Shown: piece after piece, positions 5,737 through 12,416 of the stretch
How the letters are laid out: each line of letters opens with the position of its first letter
How positions within the stretch are numbered: the first letter of the stretch is position 1
Source of the DNA: Bacillota bacterium
Lineage (GTDB): Bacteria; Bacillota; UBA4882; UBA10575
Length of the DNA stretch: 12,416 nucleotides
Reading direction: 5' to 3'
Assembly: GCA_012512605.1 (NCBI GenBank)
Contig: JAAZDX010000232.1
Span: forward strand, 1 to 12,416
Program-made: the position numbers and the translations under genes
Notes under the pieces: model-generated
What the model saw: only the letters and a program-made list of their open reading frames with translations
Databases searched by the model: none
What the model was told of the DNA's origin: nothing

Positions 5737-8445
5737 TTGTCAAAACAATGGTGGCAAATGACGCCGGCTGATTTAGCAAGTAAGCTCCAGACCGACCTCA
5801 ATCGGGGCCTGCGTGGGTCGGAAGCCCAACGCCGATTGGACCAAGATGGTGAAAACCGGTTGCAGATGAAAGAGCGTATTTCTCCTTGGAGGTTGTTCTT
5901 TTCCGGATTTGCCGATTTTATGGTTCTGGTGCTTTTGGGTGCGGTTGTGATCTCCATTGCCCTGGGCGAATGGCATGATGCGCTGACAATCCTGGCTATT
6001 GTTTTTTTAAATTCAATTTTAGGCTTTGTCCAAGAATACCGGGCTGAACGTTCTTTAGAGGCTTTACGTGAATTATCCGCACCCCAAGCCTACGTCCTTC
6101 GTCAGGGTCAACGGCGTACTATTCCTGCTTGCCAAGTAGTCCGAGGCGATTTAGTTCAAGTTGAAGCCGGACAGCGGGTTCCGGCGGATCTGCGTTTATT
6201 GGAAGTCACCGGGCTTGAGGTTGATGAATCGCCGCTGACTGGGGAATCGATTCCTGTCCACAAAACCAACCGGCCACTTGATTCACCCCGTTTGGAACTA
6301 GGAGACCGCCAAAATATGCTTTTTGCCGGAACCACCATCACCCGCGGACGGGGAAAAGGGATCGTGGTGGCCACCGGCATGCGTACGGAACTGGGAAAGA
6401 TCGCCGGAATGCTGGCGGAAAGTGAAACTGGTCTAACCCCGCTCCAAAAACGCTTGGAGCATTTAGGCAAGATCCTGGTGCTTGTTTGTATTGGAATCTG
6501 TGTGTTGGTGGGGGTTATCGGGATCGCCCGCGGGGAAAATTTCCGGCTCATGTTTCTTTCCGCCGTTAGTTTAGCGGTGGCTGCGATCCCGGAAGGTTTG
6601 CCGGCCATCGTCACCATCGCCCTGGCCTTGGGCGTGCAGCGGATGATCAAACGGTCGGTGATTATCCGGCGTCTCCCGGCAGTTGAGACCTTAGGTTGCG
6701 CCACTGTGATCTGCTCGGATAAGACCGGAACTTTAACGCAGAACCAAATGATGGTCACCAGTTGTTATCTTGGTGGGGAAGAAGTTCTGGTGACGGGAGA
6801 TGGCTTTACACCCCGCGGTTCTTTTTGGTGGCGGGGCCAGGAAATTCAGCTCCGCATTGGCGGCTCGACCTTTCCCGACTTACTCGGTCTGCGCATGCTT
6901 TTGACGGCGGGCTTTTATTGCAATAATGCGGACTTAGAATTGGTGCCCAAGACAAAACAATGGTGCTTGACCGGTGATCCAACGGAAGGGGCGCTCCTTG
7001 CTTTGGGTTTGAAAGCGGGACTAAGTAGAGATCGGGTCAAGCGCCTGGCTGAATTGGAGTTTACTTCCGAACGAAAACGCATGAGTGTCCTGGTGGAGGA
7101 GGACGGAGAACATTTTCTTTATACGAAAGGTGCGGCTGATCTGCTTTTCGAACGGTCGACAAAGATCCGCTGGCAGGGAATGGAAGTACCGATCGACAAT
7201 TGGCATCGAAAGCGCTTGTTCCGGGCGATGGAGGAAATGGCGGACCGCTCTTTACGGATTCTCGCCCTGGCCTACCGACCTTTAACATCCGAAAAGGTTA
7301 CTTTAACCGAAGAAGACGAAAAAGAGCTCGTCTTTTTAGGGATGGTTGGGATCAAGGATCCGGTCCGTCCAGGGGTTAAAGCGGCGATCGGCCTCTGTCG
7401 GCAAGCTGGAATTAGGACAGTGATGATCACTGGAGATTTCCCCGCTACCGCCCGGGCTGTCGGTGAAGAATTGGGATTACTCCGTCCGGACGGGTTGATC
7501 ATGACCGGTACCGAGTTGGATGCCTTGTCCCCCGAAGAATTGCGGCGTACCATTGGCCAAGTAGATATTTTCGCCCGGGTTAATCCCTACCATAAACTAA
7601 AAATCGTCAAGGCCCTAAAAGAACAGGGAGAAATTGTGGCGATGACCGGTGATGGGGTGAATGATGCGCCAGCAATTAAAGAAGCCGACATCGGCGTGGC
7701 GATGGGGATCAGCGGGACCGATGTGACAAAAGAGGCGTCGGCGATGGTGATCACCGATGATAATTTTGCCAGCATCGTCGCGGCCATTGAGGAAGGTCGG
7801 GGGATCTACAGCAATATTCGTAAATTCATCCGTTATCTGTTGGGTTGTAATATTGGCGAGATTCTTACCATGTTCAGTGCGATCCTTCTTGGGCTGCCTT
7901 TTCCACTTTTACCCATCCAGATTCTCTGGATCAATTTGGTCACCGATGGACTCCCGGCGATTGCCCTTGGGATCGAGCCAGCCGAACGTGAGCTGATGCA
8001 GGAGCCACCCCGTCCACCAGTGGAAGGAATCTTCAGTCGCGGTCTGAGTTATAAAGTTTTGATTCAAGGCGTAACCATCGGCTTGATCACCATGGTAGTA
8101 TTCGGTTTTGCTTTGAAAACCGGCGCAAGTATGCGGATCGCCCGGACGATGGCTTTCTGTACGCTGGTCTTTTCCCAACTAAGTTATGTTTTTGCCTGTC
8201 GTTCCGAAACCCGGCCCCTCGTCAAGCTGCGTTTATGGACCAACCCTTATCTCTTCGGCGCGGTCATGATCTCTGGTGCAATGCAGTTTATGGTTGTTTC
8301 CCATCCCGTGGCACGAAAACTATTCCAGACAGCAGCCTTACCTCCCTCAGCTTGGGGAATCGTCTTTTTAGGTGCGATCGGTTCAGTGTTGGCGGCGGAA
8401 ACGGTCGCCTGGGTTGGGCGTTATCTGAAAAACAAATTGGCCTGA
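5737..8445 (+). CDS. Calcium-transporting P-type ATPase (P2A, SERCA-like; YloB type)
   Basis: Membrane pump that exports Ca2+ using ATP through a phospho-aspartate intermediate. With a TTG start at 5737 the protein is 902 residues, about the family length. In order: N-terminal cation-ATPase domain (WWQMTPADLASKL); M1-M2 (about 60-100); actuator loop with LTGES (167-171); M4 PEGLPA (285-290, with calcium ligand Glu286); phosphorylation site CSDKTGTLT (Asp328); nucleotide-binding KGAA (464-467); hinge TGDGVNDAP (637-645); M5 CNIGE (Asn705, Glu708); M6 NLVTDG (733-738); and about four further C-terminal membrane segments. M8 has Gln814 where SERCA has its site-I Glu. An in-frame TTG at 5647 would add 30 residues of no family resemblance and lacks a ribosome site. 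GGGGTG at 5725-5730, 6 nt before 5737, decides the start. It is divergent from rqcH; as I recall, yloA/yloB are also neighbours in Bacillus subtilis. Calcium rather than manganese is inferred from M4-M6. Confidence 0.93.
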   Translation: MSKQWWQMTPADLASKLQTDLNRGLRGSEAQRRLDQDGENRLQMKERISPWRLFFSGFADFMVLVLLGAVVISIALGEWHDALTILAIVFLNSILGFVQEYRAERSLEALRELSAPQAYVLRQGQRRTIPACQVVRGDLVQVEAGQRVPADLRLLEVTGLEVDESPLTGESIPVHKTNRPLDSPRLELGDRQNMLFAGTTITRGRGKGIVVATGMRTELGKIAGMLAESETGLTPLQKRLEHLGKILVLVCIGICVLVGVIGIARGENFRLMFLSAVSLAVAAIPEGLPAIVTIALALGVQRMIKRSVIIRRLPAVETLGCATVICSDKTGTLTQNQMMVTSCYLGGEEVLVTGDGFTPRGSFWWRGQEIQLRIGGSTFPDLLGLRMLLTAGFYCNNADLELVPKTKQWCLTGDPTEGALLALGLKAGLSRDRVKRLAELEFTSERKRMSVLVEEDGEHFLYTKGAADLLFERSTKIRWQGMEVPIDNWHRKRLFRAMEEMADRSLRILALAYRPLTSEKVTLTEEDEKELVFLGMVGIKDPVRPGVKAAIGLCRQAGIRTVMITGDFPATARAVGEELGLLRPDGLIMTGTELDALSPEELRRTIGQVDIFARVNPYHKLKIVKALKEQGEIVAMTGDGVNDAPAIKEADIGVAMGISGTDVTKEASAMVITDDNFASIVAAIEEGRGIYSNIRKFIRYLLGCNIGEILTMFSAILLGLPFPLLPIQILWINLVTDGLPAIALGIEPAERELMQEPPRPPVEGIFSRGLSYKVLIQGVTIGLITMVVFGFALKTGASMRIARTMAFCTLVFSQLSYVFACRSETRPLVKLRLWTNPYLFGAVMISGAMQFMVVSHPVARKLFQTAALPPSAWGIVFLGAIGSVLAAETVAWVGRYLKNKLA

Positions 8446-8577
8446 ATTATCTTTGGGTTTCATCCATGGCTTGTTCCAGCTTGTGGGGGTTGAACCACTA
8501 CTTAAAAAGCCAATCTTAGCATAGTTTTCAGGGGAAATGTGGCAAACTATTCCCAGGTTTGATAGAGGTGGAATGTT
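8446..8577 (+). other. Intergenic region between the calcium ATPase and DUF2953 genes
   Basis: 132 nt without a coding sequence. Inverted repeat TGGCTT (8467-8472) / AAGCCA (8507-8512) encloses a shorter pair GTGG (8483-8486) / CCAC (8495-8498). No T-run follows, so it is not a clear terminator. CATAGTTT at 8520-8527 resembles a sporulation sigma-E -10 element (CATAnnnT), but I see no convincing -35. GAGGTGG at 8565-8571 is the ribosome site of the next gene. Confidence 0.3.
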
Positions 8578-9267
8578 TTGTCCACATTTGTCCCGATTTT
8601 TTTACTCTTCTTACTTGGTCTTTTACCGGTTAATTTCCATCTGTATTATCACCGGCGGGGAAAAGACGATTATTTCGCCTTGGAATTGCGCTTGTACAAA
8701 TTTTATGTTTGGCGCTACGAAATTCCCAGTATGACATGGGAAGGAACTGCTGGTCTCAACCAGGAGACCTTGACTTCGGCGGAAGGTTTTGGGACTAAAG
8801 AAGACAATGCACAAAAACAGCAGATTGGTTTCAGCGCTTTCCTGTCTAATCTACTGTTAATCGGCCGGACTCTAAAAAAATATGGGTTGGGGGGGACTTT
8901 CTTCTACTTTTTCCTCCCGGAAAAATACCGTCAGCGGGTCACTGTCGAGGAAAAGATGGAAAGGAAAGGACGTTTTAACCGGTTCGTCTGGCGAACGGTA
9001 CTTGGGGGTGTCGAGCCCGCGGCCCTCGGACCAGCCGTCGGACTCTTCTGGAGTGCAAAAGGGGTGATCGTCGGTTTCCTGGCCAATGAGTATCGTTTCA
9101 AAGAACCTCCCCAGATCATGGTGGTGCCCAACTTTAGGGAGAAAAACTGGGAAACCATGCTAGACTGTATATTTGAAATCAAGTTAGGACATATTATCGT
9201 TGCCGGAATCAAGGAATATCTAATCCAACTTGGAGGAGGGAAAAAACATGCAAGGACACCCGATTGA
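8578..9267 (+). CDS. DUF2953 family membrane-anchored protein (YtfI-like)
   Basis: A 229-residue protein of unknown biochemical function. It has one N-terminal hydrophobic segment (about 4-23), followed by YYHRRGKDDYFALELRLYKF (24-43), a typical DUF2953 opening, a variable middle, and a conserved C-terminal block including KLGHIIVAGIKEY (202-214). It is likely anchored in the membrane by the N-terminus. Start is TTG at 8578, with GAGGTGG (8565-8571) spaced 6 nt before it. An ATG at 8573 is out of frame. The 3' end overlaps gerW by 20 nt, so the pair is translationally linked. In Bacillus, the DUF2953 gene ytfI likewise precedes ytfJ, which supports the assignment and suggests a sporulation role (inference). 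Confidence 0.85.
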   Translation: MSTFVPIFLLFLLGLLPVNFHLYYHRRGKDDYFALELRLYKFYVWRYEIPSMTWEGTAGLNQETLTSAEGFGTKEDNAQKQQIGFSAFLSNLLLIGRTLKKYGLGGTFFYFFLPEKYRQRVTVEEKMERKGRFNRFVWRTVLGGVEPAALGPAVGLFWSAKGVIVGFLANEYRFKEPPQIMVVPNFREKNWETMLDCIFEIKLGHIIVAGIKEYLIQLGGGKKHARTPD

Positions 9268-9679
9268 GGGATTAATGAAGACCGCGATGGAGAGTATAAA
9301 AGATATGGTGGATGTGAATACCATTCTCGGCGATCCGGTGGAGACCCCCGATGGAAGTGTAATCATCCCCGTATCAAGAGTTTCATTCGGGTTTGCCGCC
9401 GGAGGGAGTGAGTTTGCCGGTCAACAAAAAAAGGACGAAAAAAGTTATGAAATGGATCAAACCGATCTTCCCTTTGGGGGAGGGAGTGGGGCAGGGATTA
9501 CCCTTAATCCCGTGGCTTTTCTGGTGGTGAACAAAGAGCAAACACGGCTGTTACCGGTGGAAAGTAACGTCTTGGTGGATCGGCTGCTGGAGGCTGCTCC
9601 CCAAATTATCGATAAAGTCCAAAATATAGTGGATAAACCAAAAACCAAAAAGGTTGAAGAAGTAGTCGTCACCCAATAA
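9248..9679 (+). CDS. gerW: Spore protein YtfJ / germination protein GerW
   Basis: Small sporulation-associated protein of the YtfJ family, made in the forespore and linked to germination in Bacillus; its biochemical role is unclear. The 143-residue product shows the family pattern strongly: HPIEGLMKTAMESIKDMVDV (4-23), NTILGDPVETPDGSVIIPVS (24-43), the Gly-rich VSFGFAAGGSEF (45-56), a second Gly-rich stretch FGGGSGAGITLNPVAFLVV (76-94), and a charged tail rich in Lys and Val. The ATG at 9248 is chosen because GGAGGAGGG lies 7 nt upstream; an in-frame TTG at 9230 would begin inside that ribosome site. It overlaps the end of the DUF2953 gene by 20 nt. Its presence implies that the organism forms, or descends from, endospore formers. 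Confidence 0.95.
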   Translation: MQGHPIEGLMKTAMESIKDMVDVNTILGDPVETPDGSVIIPVSRVSFGFAAGGSEFAGQQKKDEKSYEMDQTDLPFGGGSGAGITLNPVAFLVVNKEQTRLLPVESNVLVDRLLEAAPQIIDKVQNIVDKPKTKKVEEVVVTQ

Positions 9680-9730
9680 AGACTGCTTTATGATGAATAA
9701 GGTTTTTCGGGAGGCTACCGTTTTGCGGTA

Positions 9731-10177
9731 TTAGTCTAACATTAAGTAACGGGGATAATGATGGACAAGGGTTGAGCCCACCATTAGTTTGTTGACCGCA
9801 GCCTGGACCTGTTCTTTACGGAAGGGTTTGACTAAAAAGTCTTTCGCCCCTTGTTTTAAAGCACGAGAAATATAGAATTTATGCTGCATGGAAGAGCAGA
9901 TTACGATATTTACTTTCGGATCATAGGCCAGCAGCTTTTCCATGGTGGTAAACCCATCCATCACCGGCATGAGCAAATCAAGGAGGACCACCATTGGTCT
10001 CAATTGGGTATATAATTCTAATGCTTCAAGACCGTTACTGGCTTGTCCCAGAACTTTAATTCCTGTATCGTAAAGGATAGATGCTAGAACCAACCGCATG
10101 ATCCGTTGGTCATCAATGATAAGAACACCTTGGTTTTTCGGCTGGTTTGGGTCGTTTAGCCTGGAGATAGTCCCCAT
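9731..10177 (-). CDS. Stand-alone response-regulator receiver (CheY-like)
   Basis: A 148-residue single receiver domain with no output domain, so it probably acts by protein-protein contact after phosphorylation by a histidine kinase. The signature residues are present: acidic pair Asp22-Asp23 (VLIIDDQR), phospho-acceptor Asp67 (VVLLDLLMPVMDG), switch Ser95 (IVICSSM), aromatic Phe114 and Lys117 (DFLVKPF). The N-terminal 16 residues and C-terminal tail (HHYPRYLMLD) lie outside the domain. The ATG has an AGGAGGG ribosome site (complement of 10183-10189) 5 nt upstream. No kinase or chemotaxis gene is in the window, so the pathway is unknown. It is divergent from the ferredoxin gene, separated by 60 nt. 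No clear terminator is seen between its stop and that of gerW. Confidence 0.92.
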   Translation of the reverse strand: MGTISRLNDPNQPKNQGVLIIDDQRIMRLVLASILYDTGIKVLGQASNGLEALELYTQLRPMVVLLDLLMPVMDGFTTMEKLLAYDPKVNIVICSSMQHKFYISRALKQGAKDFLVKPFRKEQVQAAVNKLMVGSTLVHHYPRYLMLD

Positions 10178-10223
10178 AATATCCCTCCTATCCTAAAAGC
10201 TCTGGAGTAGCCCATGTAATCTG

Positions 10224-10235
10224 AAGGGGGTGATC
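10224..10235 (+). promoter_or_regulatory. Extended Shine-Dalgarno site deciding the CTG start of the ferredoxin
   Basis: AAGGGGGTGATC matches the 16S anti-Shine-Dalgarno complement (AGGAGGTGATC) at nearly every base, including the downstream GGTGATC part. The G-run centre lies about 8-9 nt before CTG at 10238. No other start codon for any recognisable gene is served by it. Confidence 0.7.
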
Positions 10236-10237
10236 AT

Positions 10238-10426
10238 CTGAAGACAAAGGTTGATCCGGATCTTTGTATCGCGTGTGGTTTGTGTATTAGTATGTGCCCA
10301 GATTTATATTCTTGGGATGATGACGGCAAAGCCCAAGCCATCGATGGACCAGTTCCGGAAGAACAGGAATCTTGTGCCGAGGAAGCCGCCGAAAACTGTC
10401 CGACTGATGCCATTAGTACCGATTAA
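10238..10426 (+). CDS. Ferredoxin, single [4Fe-4S] cluster, apparent CTG start
   Basis: Small soluble electron carrier of 62 residues. It contains C10-IA-C13-GL-C16-ISM-C20-P and a later C46...C54-P (ENCPTDAIS). By comparison with the Thermotoga maritima ferredoxin, which I know well and which has the same Cys spacing at its N-terminus, C10, C13, C16 and C54 would ligate the cluster, and C20 and C46 would form the spare or disulfide pair. The frame is closed upstream by TAA at 10217-10219, and no ATG, GTG or TTG lies between that stop and the first cluster Cys. CTG at 10238 is preceded by an excellent ribosome site, AAGGGGGTGATC (10224-10235), and makes the N-terminus MKTKVDPDLC, the same length as the Thermotoga protein. 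Its TAA stop overlaps the stop of the convergent gene. Confidence 0.9.
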   Translation: MKTKVDPDLCIACGLCISMCPDLYSWDDDGKAQAIDGPVPEEQESCAEEAAENCPTDAISTD

Positions 10427-12416
10427 TGGGTTTTTCCAGTTCCAGTTCCAATTTTAAGTTGAAAATAGGGCACTGCCGTGAGTGGATTCGGAAAAAGGGC
10501 TAGTTCTCCATTATTGAATTTAACCACGAAACGATAGCTGGTCCCATGGTCAGGTAACTGTTCAAGACGGGAAAGACTTATCCCATATTCATCTTCGGCA
10601 TTTTCCCGCTCCAACGTTACCTGATTTATTTTATAATCGGCATTTTTGTAATAAATAGTTACGTTTTCCACTTTCGATTCCGACGCCGGTCGCACTGTAC
10701 ATTTCAGTGTTTTATCATCCGGACCGGGGGGGAAATGGAAGAACGTAGGGTTATGATCAATGGTATTACGTAAGTCAACTTGAAAAGGTTGGTCAAAGCT
10801 GCCAAGGGAGGCTTTTATTCCCTGGTTATCCATGGCCGTAATATAATAATTAATCAAGTTCCCTTGTTCCAAATAAACGGTGGGGATGGTGGCCATAAAC
10901 TGGTCGGTGGAGAGCGGCGTCATCATTACCATATGATAACCTCGCTCGTTTTCGGTTTGGTAGTTCAGAATCACCTGACCGATCGGATTAATCCCGGTCA
11001 CCGTAGCCTGGATGGCCAAAGGTTTCCCCCGCTCCCAGATGGTGATCGGCCTATGGGTAAGCACCGGGGCAACCGGATGAATGGTTAAGGCCGAAATAAA
11101 CCAATCGGCTTCTGGTGCACAAGTGAAACTAAGGGTTAATTTCCCGGCGCTAACTTCGATGATTTCCCGCAGGTCAATTCTTTGCCCGGGGGTGATCACC
11201 AGGTCTTTGACAATAACTCGGTCATTGAGGGTGATCTGCATCGGGCCGTGCCGACGGGGTTTAGGAGAACGATCACAAAAAGTCAGGTGGACTTGGTAAG
11301 AACCCGGATTTAAATCAACCTGGAAAGAGGCGTTCGTTCGGGACCAGACCAGTTTATTGAAGAGTAGATTATCGTAGGAAAAAGGCCGGTTGCTTTCAGT
11401 TTCCGTTGTGATCTGAAGATCATGTTCACCAAGACGCACGGTTGGTGCCGGCGTCGCCTGTAATCCAGTGGGATTCAGCCAACCATAACCGCGTTCAGGA
11501 TCATAAGTAGTCTGTTCATGAACAAGGGTAAAACCTTCTTCCACAAAATATTCGGGAAAAACGCTCTGGTTTAGTTCTTGTGACGGCGTTGGAACCGGTA
11601 ACCCACCAAAATCAAAGCCCACGAGAAAAACTCCTCTTGTACGGTATTCTGCCAATAAATTCCGAATCCTCTTTTCATCTTCTAAAAGCAGCAGCCGTTG
11701 TTCCGGACACTGAATCGCAGAAGGTAATTTCGTCCAACAGAAGCGGGCTTCCTTCAGGAAGGCTAAGACCTTTTCCAAGCAGTTCAGGTCCTTGGTTACC
11801 GAGAAATAGGCCATTTCAAGGGCGGCGCAGATCTTGGCATGGTGGTAAAGGGCGAAACAACCGGTAATCTCTGCCCAAAGCAGGGTCTGCTCCCACTCGG
11901 CGACAAAATGATTCTCGGCGCTAAGGCTAACCCCGCGTAAAGCTCGAACTTTTTCGATGATTTCCCTTCCCAGACCGCCGAGTTCAGCTGCGACCGAAGG
12001 CGGGGTGAGTTTGGTAAGATCAGTCCGGTTCAATGTGGCATCGGCATACTCGCGACAGTCGGCAAACAAGGCCGGATCGGCAGTGGGTATCCGTAGATAA
12101 AAGGGGAGGAGGCCGCCGGTGTTGAGATCCGGCCCCGGGATTACCGCTTTATGGAAGGTGTTGTACAGCGGTAGTACTTTTCCGGTTAAGTGGTAGAGGG
12201 CGGCCAGATCATTTCCCTTTTCCCCAAACCGCCGGTGAAAATCACGGATCAAAACGGCACTGTTGGTTCCTGGATTGTAAGCCAGACGACCGCACAGGTG
12301 GAACTGGTACCAATGGCGTTTATATTCCGAGTGCGCCGGCGTTTCTTGGTCGTTCAAAAACGTGGCCTTATCCCCGCGTGAACCTGTCGGTGTGGTTAAC
12401 TGCAGACCACCATAAC
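10423..12416 (-). CDS. Multidomain carbohydrate-active protein, C-terminal part (malectin-like and Ig-like domains); N-terminus beyond window
   Basis: The frame stays open to the right edge, so at least 663 residues of a longer protein are visible. A TTG at 12355-12357 is in frame but is probably internal, because the sequence before it (YGGLQLTTPTGSRGDKATFL) reads as coding. Near the visible start, PAHSEYKRHWYQFHLCGRLA (about 12336-12277) resembles the end of catalytic domains in large glycosidase-like proteins. A helical region follows to about 11640. Next is a malectin-like carbohydrate-binding domain (about 11622-11074: GFDFGG, ERGYGWLNPTG, FQVDLNPGSYQVHLTF, ADWFISALTIHP). Two Ig/Fn3-like beta domains follow (about 11073-10783, with LINYYITAMDNQGIKA; and 10750-10480, with VENVTIYYKN). 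The likely role is binding and perhaps cleaving polysaccharide. The enzyme family and substrate cannot be decided without the N-terminus, and localisation is unknown. Its stop overlaps the ferredoxin stop. Confidence 0.7.
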   Translation of the reverse strand, partial: YGGLQLTTPTGSRGDKATFLNDQETPAHSEYKRHWYQFHLCGRLAYNPGTNSAVLIRDFHRRFGEKGNDLAALYHLTGKVLPLYNTFHKAVIPGPDLNTGGLLPFYLRIPTADPALFADCREYADATLNRTDLTKLTPPSVAAELGGLGREIIEKVRALRGVSLSAENHFVAEWEQTLLWAEITGCFALYHHAKICAALEMAYFSVTKDLNCLEKVLAFLKEARFCWTKLPSAIQCPEQRLLLLEDEKRIRNLLAEYRTRGVFLVGFDFGGLPVPTPSQELNQSVFPEYFVEEGFTLVHEQTTYDPERGYGWLNPTGLQATPAPTVRLGEHDLQITTETESNRPFSYDNLLFNKLVWSRTNASFQVDLNPGSYQVHLTFCDRSPKPRRHGPMQITLNDRVIVKDLVITPGQRIDLREIIEVSAGKLTLSFTCAPEADWFISALTIHPVAPVLTHRPITIWERGKPLAIQATVTGINPIGQVILNYQTENERGYHMVMMTPLSTDQFMATIPTVYLEQGNLINYYITAMDNQGIKASLGSFDQPFQVDLRNTIDHNPTFFHFPPGPDDKTLKCTVRPASESKVENVTIYYKNADYKINQVTLERENAEDEYGISLSRLEQLPDHGTSYRFVVKFNNGELALFPNPLTAVPYFQLKIGTGTGKTH

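Noticed and set aside
8520..8527. CATAGTTT as a sigma-E type -10 upstream of the DUF2953-gerW pair
   Set aside because: No acceptable -35 at 13-15 nt upstream; the motif alone is too short to call a promoter.
9716..9730. Small hairpin TACCG / CGGTA between the gerW and receiver genes as a terminator
   Set aside because: The stem is only 5 bp and no T-run follows on either strand.
10436..10451. Short tandem TTCCAG-type repeat near the end of the minus-strand carbohydrate-active gene
   Set aside because: Only about two and a half units, coding for alternating Gly-Thr; consistent with ordinary coding sequence.
10251..10457. Plus-strand open frame beginning MIRIFVSRVVC
   Set aside because: It overlaps the ferredoxin in another frame. 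The ferredoxin frame has the Cys pattern and the ribosome site, while this one has neither a ribosome site nor a recognisable pattern.

Overview
The window reads as chromosomal DNA from a spore-forming anaerobic Firmicute (Clostridia-like or a deep relative). Three things point there: a YtfJ/GerW spore protein next to a DUF2953 gene, a clostridial/Thermotoga-type 4Fe-4S ferredoxin, and strong GGAGG-type ribosome sites with frequent TTG starts. GC content looks close to 50%. No RNA genes, CRISPR array, insertion sequence or phage gene was seen. The species cannot be named from this sequence.

Layout. (1) 6-3778, plus strand: argS (arginyl-tRNA synthetase), a lipoprotein with an HEIGH zinc-peptidase motif, and a TRAP-type DctP solute-binding protein. 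A strong bidirectional hairpin terminator at 3792-3822 closes this run. (2) 3830-5611, minus strand: rqcH (NFACT-family ribosome quality-control factor). It diverges from (3) a P-type calcium ATPase on the plus strand at 5737-8445. (4) 8578-9679, plus strand: a DUF2953 membrane protein overlapping gerW/ytfJ, the same pair as ytfI-ytfJ in Bacillus. (5) 9731-10177, minus strand: a stand-alone CheY-like receiver. It diverges from (6) a 62-residue ferredoxin at 10238-10426 that appears to start at CTG. (7) From 10423 to the right edge, minus strand: the C-terminal 663 residues of a large multidomain protein, probably a carbohydrate-active enzyme with a malectin-like domain and Ig-like domains. Its N-terminus lies beyond the window.

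The genes form no single pathway. Most are housekeeping: tRNA charging, rescue of stalled ribosomes, cation export, sporulation and electron transfer. The more unusual items are: a DctP protein without TRAP membrane subunits, directly after an anthrax-lethal-factor-like metallopeptidase lipoprotein; a hairpin that would cover the lipoprotein's ribosome site; two adjacent strong inverted repeats inside the 3' end of argS; the CTG-started ferredoxin whose stop overlaps the convergent gene's stop; and a Glu in place of the usual Asp in RqcH's DR motif. I found no convincing new multi-gene system.
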